A stretch of 64,000 nt of DNA from Candidatus Formimonas warabiya (GCF_002777255.1 NZ_CP017634.1:5220903-5284902), one strand, 5' to 3'. Counted from the first letter of the stretch, positions 43,690 through 52,499 are shown. Notes: generated by a model not told the origin, from the letters alone. A program made the numbers and translations.

Positions 43690-43961
43690 CAGGATGCCGA
43701 TGTGGATTGTACCTTTGGCCAGGTCAGCTTGTTTAACGCACGGTGGACTATTCCGGGAACTGCGGCAATATCTCTTCCGCAGTAGATCCTTATGCGATTG
43801 ACGAAGGACTCATTCCGGCGGTAGAGGGCCGGATTATTTTACATAAGGCAGCATTGGCAAGAACAGCCCGGCGTTTAATGGACGGGCAGGTTTATATGTC
43901 CCGGACCAAGGCTGCCTCCCTAAAACTGGAGACGTCAGCTAAGAAACAATCGGATCAATAG
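43690..43961 (+). pseudogene. prpF remnant with frameshift and internal deletion
   Basis: Aligns with prpF at 38483-38615 and then, after a jump of about 700 bases, with 39333-39464. One base is lost near 43738 (AACGCACGG against AACGCCACGG), breaking the frame, and the N-terminus is missing. The deletion joins GTAGAG to GGCCG. It retains the prpF C-terminus but cannot encode a working enzyme. Confidence 0.92.
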
Positions 43962-43989
43962 AAGAATGCCCTTATGCGTTAAGGATCTG

Positions 43990-44877
43990 TCAAGGACAGC
44001 TTAACTTAGCGATCTTGAGGAAACCTTTTAAAGGACCGGAAAGATGCTTGTTTCTGTTGAAAAAAACGTATGTAGCCCGGGAGAGCCCCGGTGGGTTTGA
44101 TATTTTTATTGCCCGAAGCATGCCGTGATCCAGTTCTTCTTGGATGGCCAGCTGGGGCAATAGGGCAATGCCGAGGGCTTTGGAGACCATTTTTTTGGTC
44201 GCTTCCATGCTATCTAACTTCATGAACACCGTTGGGGTAAATCCAATGGTGCTGAAAGCATTATTAATAAAGCTCCAATAGTCTGAGCCTTTTTGATAGG
44301 AGATTAAGGGATAATTCTCCAGATCCTTCAAATCGACAAAGGGTAAATGAGCAAGAGGATGTTCCGGATATACACAAAGTACAAGGGGATCTTGGGAAAT
44401 TTTAATTGATGTCATTAAGGGATCCGACAAAGGGCTGCGGCTTAGACCAATCTGGGCTTCGTAATTACGAACCATGTTTATGACGTCGGAACTGCGGCCC
44501 ACGTGAACGTTAAGTTCCACATGGGGATAAGCAGATTTGAATGAACATAGGATGTGGGGTAATTGATAACAGCTGATATAATTTGATGCGGCAATCGAGA
44601 TGCTTCCTTTAGCACAGGATGACCATTCATTTAGTGTTTGCCGGGCCTCACGCAGGAGAAAAAGGGTCTTTTCCACATAAGGCAGGAGAAGGTAGCCTTC
44701 TTCAGATAGTGTAACCCCTTTGGGCCCCCTTTCAAAAAGACGTGCGCCCACTTCTGCTTCTAGGTTTTTTATCCGGGCTGACAGGGTAGATTCCGTACAG
44801 TGCAATATTTCCGCGGCGGATGAGAATTTTTTTGCTTTATAGATTTCATAGAAAGAGGCTAAATCTCTCAATTCCAT
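43990..44877 (-). CDS. LysR-type transcriptional regulator, first
   Basis: 295 residues on the minus strand. N-terminal winged helix (MELRDLASFYEIYKAKKFSSAAEILHC in part, TESTLSARIKNLEAEVGARLFERGPKG) and a C-terminal periplasmic-binding-like effector domain (about 90-295). It is divergent from the enolase-superfamily gene at 45117, with a palindrome between them, so it probably controls that gene. Its effector is likely a carboxylate but cannot be read from sequence. It resembles the second LysR at 54992 in the DNA-binding helix. Confidence 0.92.
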   Translation of the reverse strand: MELRDLASFYEIYKAKKFSSAAEILHCTESTLSARIKNLEAEVGARLFERGPKGVTLSEEGYLLLPYVEKTLFLLREARQTLNEWSSCAKGSISIAASNYISCYQLPHILCSFKSAYPHVELNVHVGRSSDVINMVRNYEAQIGLSRSPLSDPLMTSIKISQDPLVLCVYPEHPLAHLPFVDLKDLENYPLISYQKGSDYWSFINNAFSTIGFTPTVFMKLDSMEATKKMVSKALGIALLPQLAIQEELDHGMLRAIKISNPPGLSRATYVFFNRNKHLSGPLKGFLKIAKLSCP

Positions 44878-44947
44878 ATTGTTTACACCTCGTCCAAAGC
44901 TTTGTATTACCCTATTCGGTGTGTTTAAAAAGAACCCTTTTTAGGGC

Positions 44948-44962
44948 TTCGAAATTTTCGAA
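44948..44962. promoter_or_regulatory. LysR-type operator between divergent genes
   Basis: TTCGAAATTTTCGAA is a perfect 7-1-7 palindrome containing the T-N11-A motif of LysR-family sites. It lies 70 bases upstream of the LysR start and 155 bases upstream of the enolase-superfamily start, the usual place for an activation/autorepression site. Confidence 0.68.
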
Positions 44963-45116
44963 CTGCTAGTCTTAATCTTTCAATTAGATTAAAGGGGAAC
45001 GATATTGTATTCTATTACTGGGCCCATTAGTTCAATATTTTCATTAAGGTTAAGCATGCTTAAACTCAAAATCCTCATTTGCTTCAATCAGTTTAAATGA
45101 AAAAGGAGTGCTTAAT

Positions 45117-46241
45117 TTGAAAATTGTAGACGTCAAAACCCAAATGGTTTCTCTTCCCTTGATTTCGCCTTACAGAATTGCCCCCGGAACCTGTAGATAT
45201 GCTACCAGTGTTTTAGTAAAAATAATAACCGATGAAGGCGCCGAAGGTGTTGGGGAAACTGCTGTAACCGTACCTGAAAGAGGCGGCGAAACACAGGAAA
45301 GTATTAAAATCTCTTTGGAAAAATATATTGTACCGCAAATTATCGGCATGGATCCCCGTGATATTGGTTTGGTCATTAAGAAAATTGAAGATTTTCACTG
45401 GGGAAAAACAGGGTTTCTTTGCGCCAAAGCAGGTATTGATAATGCCCTTTATGATCTTGTCGGTAAGTATTATGGTCTGCCCGTCTATCAGTTGTTAGGC
45501 GGGGCACACAGAAAGAGCTTCAGTCTTACAAGAAGCTTAGGAGTTAGGACTCCTGAGGAAATGGCAGAAGAAGCGGTGCAGCTTAAATCCCTGGGATATA
45601 AAATGCTGACCATTAAAGCCGGTTTTGATCCCCAGCAAGACATTGAACGTGTCGCCGCCGTCCGGGACGCAGTCGGTCAGGATTTTCCCCTGGAGGTTGA
45701 TGTAAATGGCGGTTATACAATAGATGTAGCGATTCCTACTTTGCGTAAGATGGTGAAGTATGGCATTGAAAATGTTGAGCAGCCGGTACCCTGGTGGGAT
45801 CTGGAAGGGATGGCCGAAGTAAGAAGATTGGTGGAAATTTCTGTTACGGCTGATGAAAGTGCTTGGACGCCTTATGATGTGATAGAAATCATTAGAAAAA
45901 GAGCAGCAGATAGAATCTGTATCAAACCTATTAAGAGCGGCGGTTTGTATTGCAGCAGCAGGATTGCGGATGTTGCGGAAGCGGGCGGATTGAGATGCGT
46001 AATGGGAAGCAAGCATCCCCTCGGTCCGGGCACTGCTGCCATTCTTCATTTTGCGGCGGCGAAAAGTTGTGTAGACGAAGTTTTGGGATATGGCTCTCCC
46101 CTGGAAAGATTTACAGATGATATCGCTGTTAATCCTGTACAAATTGTGGATGGTATCGTAACCATATCCGACGCTCCCGGTTTGGGGGTTGTTTTAGATG
46201 AAGAAAAACTCAAGCGGTATGATGGGGCACCGAAAGAGTGA
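45117..46241 (+). CDS. Enolase-superfamily (mandelate racemase/muconate lactonizing) enzyme
   Basis: 374 residues from TTG 45117 (SD AAAGGAG; GTG 45108 overlaps the SD). The capping domain is at 1-125 and the barrel follows. Metal ligands are Asp195 (EVDVNGG), Glu221 (VEQPV) and Asp246 (TADES); Lys270 stands as the base on the far side. The usual KxK motif reads T165-I-K167, so one lysine is missing and Lys167 remains. This is the MLE subgroup pattern; reactions include cycloisomerisation, racemisation and dehydration of carboxylates. It and the divergent LysR look inserted between the two halves of copy B. The base composition looks more AT-rich than that of copy A. Confidence 0.87.
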   Translation: MKIVDVKTQMVSLPLISPYRIAPGTCRYATSVLVKIITDEGAEGVGETAVTVPERGGETQESIKISLEKYIVPQIIGMDPRDIGLVIKKIEDFHWGKTGFLCAKAGIDNALYDLVGKYYGLPVYQLLGGAHRKSFSLTRSLGVRTPEEMAEEAVQLKSLGYKMLTIKAGFDPQQDIERVAAVRDAVGQDFPLEVDVNGGYTIDVAIPTLRKMVKYGIENVEQPVPWWDLEGMAEVRRLVEISVTADESAWTPYDVIEIIRKRAADRICIKPIKSGGLYCSSRIADVAEAGGLRCVMGSKHPLGPGTAAILHFAAAKSCVDEVLGYGSPLERFTDDIAVNPVQIVDGIVTISDAPGLGVVLDEEKLKRYDGAPKE

Positions 46242-46312
46242 GGATTGGTAAAGTACGTATCGGAAACGTATGATTGATATTTATGCTATCATTGAAAAAG
46301 GAGGACATTAAA

Positions 46313-47125
46313 GTGAAAAGAGCATTGGATTTTTTAGAAATTCCTACTAGGAGTGTGAAGCCTCGGAAGCAGGGGCTAACCATTGTGCGGGATCACAATA
46401 TCGGCTGGAACTGTGCCGTGGATATGGTGGAGGCGGTGGGGCCGGTAATCGACTATGTGAAAATGCGCCATATTACCGTATGCGTGGCACCCCTCGATGA
46501 AAACGATTTAACGATCAAAAAAATCCGGCTGTATAAAGAGAACGAGATGGACGTTTTTCCCGGGGGCATTGTTTTTGAAAACGCCTTTGTCCAAAATAAA
46601 GTGGAGCCGACTTTTGAAACATTGGTAAAAATGGGGTTCACGGCGGTGGAGTGCTCGGAAAATATCATCAATATTGATATTAAAGAAAAAATCAATTCCA
46701 TTAAGATGGCGAAAAAAGCAGGGTTGAAAGTGCTTTTTGAAGTAGGGGAAAAGTATCCCGAAGGTCCCCTGGACGTAGATCTGTGCGTAAAAGAATGCCA
46801 TACCCTGATTGAGGCGGGGGCGGATCTGGTCATTGTAGAAAAATCCCTGCTGGAGACCAGTTTGGGTGCAGCAGGAGAGCATAAGGATGCCTATCGTATT
46901 GAGGAACTGATCAAAAGAGTGGGATTGCAGTATCTGACCTTTGAAGCGGAGTCCAAATTGCACCAGGGATGGTTGTTTAACACCTTTGGACCGGATGTCA
47001 ATATCGGGCCCAATTTACATCCGGATGATATTGCCAAGATGGATGCCACCAGGCTTACCTGGAGCCGTGAGGGGGGCTATACCTGGCTGATTGAGCGGGC
47101 AAAAGCAGCGGGCTGCCTGGCTTAA
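46313..47125 (+). CDS. ComA-family protein, copy 3
   Basis: 270 residues from GTG 46313 with the conserved AAAGGAGGACATTAAA site. Upstream of that site the sequence differs from copies 1 and 2, which supports the GTG as the true start. Nearly identical to copy 2 at the DNA level over most of its length (four residue differences), pointing to recent duplication or gene conversion. It follows the enolase-superfamily gene by 71 bases and precedes acn by 64 bases, and could be co-transcribed with both. Confidence 0.87.
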   Translation: MKRALDFLEIPTRSVKPRKQGLTIVRDHNIGWNCAVDMVEAVGPVIDYVKMRHITVCVAPLDENDLTIKKIRLYKENEMDVFPGGIVFENAFVQNKVEPTFETLVKMGFTAVECSENIINIDIKEKINSIKMAKKAGLKVLFEVGEKYPEGPLDVDLCVKECHTLIEAGADLVIVEKSLLETSLGAAGEHKDAYRIEELIKRVGLQYLTFEAESKLHQGWLFNTFGPDVNIGPNLHPDDIAKMDATRLTWSREGGYTWLIERAKAAGCLA

Positions 47126-47189
47126 GCGAACGAGACAGCAGGCAGATCAGAGATAAGATTTATGGGAGTTCATTAAAGGAGGGGCTTTC

Positions 47190-49115
47190 GTGGCTTTAAC
47201 AGCAGCACAAAAAATTATTCAAGAACACTTAGTGAGCGGAGAAATGACAGCTGGTAAAGAAATCAGCCTCAAAGTGGATCACACATTAGTCCAGGATGCC
47301 ACAGGGACCATGGCGTTCCTCCAGTTTGAAGCAATGGGCATTTCCCGGGTCAAGACAGAAAAAAGTTTGATCTATGTTGACCACAATACTTTACAGACTG
47401 GGTTCGAAAACCCGGATGACCATATTTTCCTCCAGGATATGGCTTCAAACATTGGGGTGATTTATTCCCGACCGGGAAACGGTATTTGCCACCAGGTAAA
47501 CCTGGAACGTTTTGCTGAACCAGGAAAGATTCTGTTGGGGGCAGATAGCCATACACCTACAGCGGGAGGATTGGGCATGCTGGCGATAGGAGTAGGCGGT
47601 TTGGATGTGGCGGTAGCAATGGGCGGAGGTGATTTTTGTCTCATGATGCCCAAAATAATCAATGTAAAGCTGACCGGCGCATTGGCACCCTGGGCCAGTG
47701 CAAAAGATATTGTCTTGGAAGTGCTCAGAAGACTTTCCGTAAAAGGAGGCCTGAAGACCATTTTAGAATACACCGGTGACGGTATAAAACACCTTACTGT
47801 ACCGGAACGGGCGACCATTACCAATATGGGTGCGGAAACCGGTGCGACCGCTTCCCTATTTCCCAGCGATGAGATTACTCTGGAATTTTTAAAAGCGCAA
47901 GGCCGGGAAGACGTGTGGAGACCTCTGGCGGCGGACAAAAATGCCGTATATGATCAGGAATTGGAAATTAATTTATGTAAATTAGAACCTTTGGCAGCAT
48001 GTCCTCATAGCCCCGACAATGTAAAGCCTGTGAAAGAACTGGAGGGCATGAAAATTAACCAGGTCGTAATCGGCAGCTGTACTAATTCTTCCTATTTGGA
48101 TTTAATGAAAGTGGCTGAGATCTTGAAAGGGAAAAAAGTACACCCTGACGTTAGCCTGGTTCTCGCTTGCGGGTCTAGACAGGTGTTTCAGATGCTGGCG
48201 GATAACGGTAGTCTGGCAGAGATTATCAAATCCGGGGCCCGGGTTTTGGAATGTGCCTGTGGTCCCTGTATCGGTATGGGACAGTCGCCTAAGTCGGCGG
48301 GGATCTCCTTACGTACGATCAACAGAAATTTTAAAGGACGCTCGGGAACGAAAGACGCTCAGGTATATTTAGTCAGTCCGGAAACGGCTGCAGCCAGTGC
48401 TGTTTCAGGGGTCATGACTGATCCGCGGAGTCTAGGCGAGCCGTTTGTTGTGCCCAACCCGGAGAAGTTTTCTATTGATGACAGTATGTTTATTTTCCCG
48501 GCCTATGGCGATAAGGAAATCCGGCGCGGCCCCAACATCAAGGCCCTTCCCTTAAAGTGTGAGCTGGATAGAGATCTTCAGGGGGAAGTGCTGTTGAAAG
48601 TAGGGGATAATATTACCACCGATCATATTATGCCTGCGGGGGCCAAAATCCTCCCCCTGCGGTCCAACATTCCTGCCATGGCGGAATATGTATTTGAACC
48701 CGTTGATCCGGACTTTGCCCGGCGTGCTAAAGAAAAAAGGGGTGGTATCGTCTTGGGCGGTGATAATTATGGTCAAGGATCCAGCCGGGAGCATGCTGCT
48801 TTGGCCCCTATGTATCTTGGCGTAACGGCGGTGATTGCCAAGTCGATTGCCCGGATTCATTACGATAACTTGATCAACTTCGGTATTGTACCTCTTATTT
48901 TCATGGATCCGGCCACGTATGATACCATTGGCCAGGGCGATCGACTGGAGATTTGCGGTATGAAAGAGTCCGTTGAAAGAGGGGATGAAGAGTTAACCGC
49001 CCGGAACTTGACCTCAGGGCAGAAATTCTCCGTGAAGCTTCTGCTTTCCGATCGGCAGCGCCGTGTTCTTTCCGCCGGGGGGACACTAAACTTTATGAAA
49101 GCAGAAAATAGTTAA
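47190..49115 (+). CDS. acn: Aconitate hydratase
   Basis: 641 residues, the shorter aconitase form of many anaerobes. Iron-sulfur ligands are in GSCTNSSYLDLMKVAEIL and CACGPCIGMGQSP; the swivel domain carries DNYGQGSSREHAAL. Substrate motifs DSHTPTAGGLGMLAIGVGG and GRSGTKDAQVYLVSPETAA are intact. It interconverts citrate, cis-aconitate and isocitrate. The start is GTG 47190 after AAAGGAGGGGC. It is the intact counterpart of the wreck at 39472. Confidence 0.95.
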   Translation: MALTAAQKIIQEHLVSGEMTAGKEISLKVDHTLVQDATGTMAFLQFEAMGISRVKTEKSLIYVDHNTLQTGFENPDDHIFLQDMASNIGVIYSRPGNGICHQVNLERFAEPGKILLGADSHTPTAGGLGMLAIGVGGLDVAVAMGGGDFCLMMPKIINVKLTGALAPWASAKDIVLEVLRRLSVKGGLKTILEYTGDGIKHLTVPERATITNMGAETGATASLFPSDEITLEFLKAQGREDVWRPLAADKNAVYDQELEINLCKLEPLAACPHSPDNVKPVKELEGMKINQVVIGSCTNSSYLDLMKVAEILKGKKVHPDVSLVLACGSRQVFQMLADNGSLAEIIKSGARVLECACGPCIGMGQSPKSAGISLRTINRNFKGRSGTKDAQVYLVSPETAAASAVSGVMTDPRSLGEPFVVPNPEKFSIDDSMFIFPAYGDKEIRRGPNIKALPLKCELDRDLQGEVLLKVGDNITTDHIMPAGAKILPLRSNIPAMAEYVFEPVDPDFARRAKEKRGGIVLGGDNYGQGSSREHAALAPMYLGVTAVIAKSIARIHYDNLINFGIVPLIFMDPATYDTIGQGDRLEICGMKESVERGDEELTARNLTSGQKFSVKLLLSDRQRRVLSAGGTLNFMKAENS

Positions 49116-49177
49116 GCATCAGATCTTTCTTTTTAAAAAGTTGCAAACCAAGTTCAAGAAAAGCAGGAGGCAAAAGG

Positions 49178-49322
49178 ACTGGAGGAGGCTGCCATTCAGA
49201 CCATCGAAGAGGGAGTCATGACGAAAGATTTGGCCCAACTTGCAGAGACCACCGATAAAAAGGTTGTTAATACCCAAGGCTTTCTTAGAGAAATAGACTT
49301 GCGTTTAAAGGGAATGCTGTAG
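49178..49322 (+). pseudogene. Isocitrate dehydrogenase C-terminal remnant
   Basis: From CTGGAGGAGGCTGCCATTCAG the sequence matches the last 48 or so codons of icd (41047-41192) in frame to the TAG at 49320-49322. The preceding bases (49135-49172) match the acn-icd spacer of copy A, so a clean deletion removed about 1.07 kb of icd. No start codon with a ribosome site supports translation. Confidence 0.93.
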
Positions 49323-49388
49323 TCTTCCATTGGGACTCTTCCATCTTTGAACGGGAATGAAGTTCATGACTGACGTGAGGGAGGACAT

Positions 49389-50597
49389 ATGGAAGGATAT
49401 AAACTGCTCATCACACTTTTTCTCATGATATTTCTAATTTGGCGGCATGTTCCGCTAAGCTTCGTAATGATTGGCTGCTCGGCTTTATTGGCCTTCATGT
49501 ACCAGGCCGGTTTAGGCGCTTTTGGGCTGATGCTGTGGAGGGGTGTGATCAACTCTGAAACGATTGAACTGGTGATTATTCTGATACTAATTATGGTCTT
49601 GGAGTCTCTGTTGCGGAAAGAAGGATACCTTAATCGCCTGCTGTCGGGATTGCAGGCGATCGTTCCCAACCCGCGTTTTGTGATGGCCGTATTGCCTTCC
49701 CTGATTGGATTAATGCCCTCGGTAGGGGGAGCAATGTTTTCCGCTCCCCTGGTAGAGCATGCGGCCCAAGGTCTTTCCGCTTCACCGGAGCAGAAAAGCT
49801 TTGTCAATTTTTATTATCGCCATGTGACAGAGTATTTTCTTCCTATCTACCCCAGCCTTTTATTGGTAGCTCAACTGTCCGGAATACCTGTACAGAAGTT
49901 GATTCTGGCCCTCATTCCCTACGGTGTGCTGGCGATTTTGCTGGGGATTCCGGTATTGAAAAAAATTCCTCTGAATCCGGCTGTGGAAGACAGTCCCAAG
50001 TGCCTGGACCGGAAAAAGATTACCAGGGAACTGCTCGTCAGTGCCCTACCCCTGTTAGTGGTCGTGTTTCTGGTGTTGGTAATGCAGGCGGAAGTTTGGC
50101 TGTCTGTTGGCGGCGTGATCGTATTCCTCTTGTTGTATCACCGGTATAAGCCGGCAAAAGTGCTGGACCTGTTTCGTGAGATCAAATTTCCGATCATTAT
50201 GATCGTATTTACTGTGATGATTTTTAAGCAAGTACTGCAGGATACGAATGCAGTTGCCGGGTTACCCCAGATGCTGGATCGATTGCCTGTGCCCTCTTAT
50301 GTTATTTTTATGTCCGTTAATTTTCTCGTGGCAGTCATGACCGGTTACATGGTGGCCGTTGTGGGCATCGGGTTTCCCATTGCCCTCGCCGCCATGGGAT
50401 CAAGTTTTGACCTTTATACAGCGGTGCTCTTGTTTATCGCGGGTTTTACCGGGCAAATGCTTACGCCGATGCACCTGTGCTTAACTTTGACCGTGAATTT
50501 CTTTAAAGCTGATCTTAATCGGGTGGTGAAACTGTTGATAGGTCCGGAAGCAGTGCTCCTGGCGGCAACTTTAACAGCATACTGGATTTTTGCGTGA
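49389..50597 (+). CDS. DUF401-family carboxylate-type permease, copy B
   Basis: 402 residues, paralogous to 41260 with the same signature segments (PSLIGLMPSVGGAMFSAPLVEHAA, NFYYRHVTEYFLPIYPS, FTGQMLTPMHLCLTLTVNFF). The upstream 60 bases, including the ribosome site GGAGGAC, are also shared with copy A. Both copies stayed intact, in contrast to acn and icd. Confidence 0.85.
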   Translation: MEGYKLLITLFLMIFLIWRHVPLSFVMIGCSALLAFMYQAGLGAFGLMLWRGVINSETIELVIILILIMVLESLLRKEGYLNRLLSGLQAIVPNPRFVMAVLPSLIGLMPSVGGAMFSAPLVEHAAQGLSASPEQKSFVNFYYRHVTEYFLPIYPSLLLVAQLSGIPVQKLILALIPYGVLAILLGIPVLKKIPLNPAVEDSPKCLDRKKITRELLVSALPLLVVVFLVLVMQAEVWLSVGGVIVFLLLYHRYKPAKVLDLFREIKFPIIMIVFTVMIFKQVLQDTNAVAGLPQMLDRLPVPSYVIFMSVNFLVAVMTGYMVAVVGIGFPIALAAMGSSFDLYTAVLLFIAGFTGQMLTPMHLCLTLTVNFFKADLNRVVKLLIGPEAVLLAATLTAYWIFA

Positions 50598-50681
50598 ATG
50601 TTTTGATGAAGATGAAGCAGATTTGGCTATGAAGCGTGACTAAGAGTTATTCATGAAACCTACGAATAGGAGGTGAGAAAA

Positions 50682-50750
50682 ATGAGAAATGCACAGAGTG
50701 ACCAGGAAAACTCTGGTGAAGTTGGTAAAAAGGAGTCACGATATGGCTAA
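50682..50750 (+). CDS. 22-codon ORF with strong ribosome site
   Basis: ATG 50682 follows AGGAGGTGAGAAA at ideal spacing and encodes 22 mostly polar residues (MRNAQSDQENSG...) before TAA. It lies in the 235-base gap before tctC copy 2. It could be a leader peptide or the stub of a lost gene. I do not recognise it. Confidence 0.3.
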   Translation: MRNAQSDQENSGEVGKKESRYG

Positions 50751-50832
50751 GTAAAATTTCAGGTTATTATCCTTAGGTGAATGTCAAGTATAGTCGCGTG
50801 AAGGATAAACTCAAAATAGGGGAGGTAATAAA

Positions 50833-51858
50833 ATGCGAAGAAATAGATGGTATCTTTTTGGAATGTTGGCGCTGATCCTTGTTTTGTCAATGACCCTGTT
50901 CGGGTGCGGGGGAAACAGCAATAAAGGGGATACCTCAACGGATTCTAGTAATCAACAGGAACAATCTAATGTAGCAGACAGCTATCCGAAAGGCCCAGTT
51001 ACTATTTTAGTCCCATTTGCGCCGGGGTCTACAGTTGACGTTACTGCCCGGACATTAGCCGAAATGCTGCAGAAAAAACTTGGACAACCGTTTATTGTTG
51101 AAAACCAAGAGGTCGCCAATGGAGCGGAAGCTTTGAATACGATGATGAATAAGCCGGCCGACGGTCAAACGATGCTAATTCACACGCGCACATTTACGTT
51201 TTTAATCGCGGGGAAACAGGTTCCATATACCATGGATAACATTATACCTGTTGTGAGACTTATGGGTGAACCGGCGGCCTTTTTCGTGAAGAAAGACAGT
51301 CCCTATAAAGATATGGCAGATGTAATGAAGGCGGCTCAAGGTAAACCGGGCTCGATCAGTATCGGAGGACCGGGCGTTAAATCAATTAATCAGCAAGTAA
51401 TGATGCAAGTAGAAAAAGCAACGGGAGGAAAACTTAATTGGGTTCCTTTTGACGGGGGCTCGAAAGTGGTAACTGCTGTTTTAGGGGGACATGTTGAACT
51501 AGGCTCGGCAGCAGCAAGTAATGCCCGGTCACAGGTCAAAGCAGGGGAGATGCGTTATTTAGGAATTGCCGCTGATACAAAATTACCCGATATTGATGCA
51601 ACTACCCTCAAAGAACAGGGAATTGACGTATCGGAAACTGTATGGCGCGGTATTTTCATGAAGGAAGGAACTCCGCAGGAAATTGTAGACAAAGTTGCGA
51701 ATGCTTTTGAAGAGATCTCGCAAGATCAAGAATGGATAGATTTTTGTAAAAAGAACGGACAAGAAATTTTATTCTTAGGCTCAAATGAATTCTCCGACTA
51801 TCTTACGGGAGAAATCGATAAAACCGCTAAATTCCTTGATGAAGCAGCGGCACAATAA
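50833..51858 (+). CDS. tctC: TTT substrate-binding lipoprotein, second system
   Basis: 341 residues. Lipobox LFGC near residue 25, then a Bug-family fold: YPKGPVTILVPFAPGSTVDVTAR, a GSISIGGPGVKSINQQ segment, and GHVELGSAAASN. It shares only family features with the protein at 33216, so this is an independent transporter and not part of the duplication. GGGGAGGTAATAAA precedes the start. A hairpin follows before tctB. Confidence 0.9.
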   Translation: MRRNRWYLFGMLALILVLSMTLFGCGGNSNKGDTSTDSSNQQEQSNVADSYPKGPVTILVPFAPGSTVDVTARTLAEMLQKKLGQPFIVENQEVANGAEALNTMMNKPADGQTMLIHTRTFTFLIAGKQVPYTMDNIIPVVRLMGEPAAFFVKKDSPYKDMADVMKAAQGKPGSISIGGPGVKSINQQVMMQVEKATGGKLNWVPFDGGSKVVTAVLGGHVELGSAAASNARSQVKAGEMRYLGIAADTKLPDIDATTLKEQGIDVSETVWRGIFMKEGTPQEIVDKVANAFEEISQDQEWIDFCKKNGQEILFLGSNEFSDYLTGEIDKTAKFLDEAAAQ

Positions 51859-51904
51859 ACCTTTCATTATAATTGCTTGGAAATCAATAAATTATATTCT
51901 CTGG

Positions 51905-51935
51905 TGGCCGGAGCTGGATCATGCAATTCCGGCCA
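51905..51935 (+). terminator. Stem-loop between tctC2 and tctB2
   Basis: TGGCCGGA (51905-51912) and TCCGGCCA (51928-51935) form a GC-rich 8-bp stem with a 15-base loop and no T-run. It probably protects the tctC message 3' end, giving more binding protein than permease. Confidence 0.5.
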
Positions 51936-52033
51936 TCGGAACAATCTTTGTGAAAATTTAATTTTAGCATGGTTCTAAAAGTACTTATTAGTACAATATC
52001 AGCTACATTTGTTAGAAGGGGAGGTGCATGTAG

Positions 52034-52486
52034 ATGAGGCGAGCTAACATAATAACAGCAGCCCTTCTTTTAATCAGCAGTATCTACATCATATGGGAAG
52101 CGACGCGAATGGAGTATATGGTTGATAATGTTCCCGGACCGGGGTTTCTTCCCTTGTGGTGTGGCGTGCTGTTATGTTTTTTAGCAGTATTGCTACTTTT
52201 GACCAATATTAAGAAAAGTACTTATAATGCTGCTCCCATGTTTAACAAGAAGATTTATAAAAATATGGGGGCGGTAATTGGAGCCTCGTCCATTGCCATG
52301 TTTCTGGTAAAATTTCTTGGCATGTTGGTTTGCATTGGTTTGTTAACCGGAGTCCTTTGCTGGGCTTTTGGCAACAAAAATCTTAAAACCTGTGTAATGA
52401 TCACGATATTTCTCCCTTTGGGCTTCTGGCTTCTTTTTATAAAAGCACTAGGAGTAATCCTTCCACAGGGATTACTCGGATTTTAG
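52034..52486 (+). CDS. tctB: TTT small membrane subunit TctB, second system
   Basis: 150 residues with four hydrophobic helices and the typical VPGPGFLPLWCGVLLCFLAVLLL segment of TctB (read in pieces). GGGGAGGTG precedes the start. It ends 13 bases before tctA. Confidence 0.87.
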   Translation: MRRANIITAALLLISSIYIIWEATRMEYMVDNVPGPGFLPLWCGVLLCFLAVLLLLTNIKKSTYNAAPMFNKKIYKNMGAVIGASSIAMFLVKFLGMLVCIGLLTGVLCWAFGNKNLKTCVMITIFLPLGFWLLFIKALGVILPQGLLGF

Positions 52487-52499
52487 GGGGGATATTTTC

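Noticed and set aside
43743-43961. 72-codon ORF as a real small protein
   Set aside because: It is the shifted frame across the prpF remnant.
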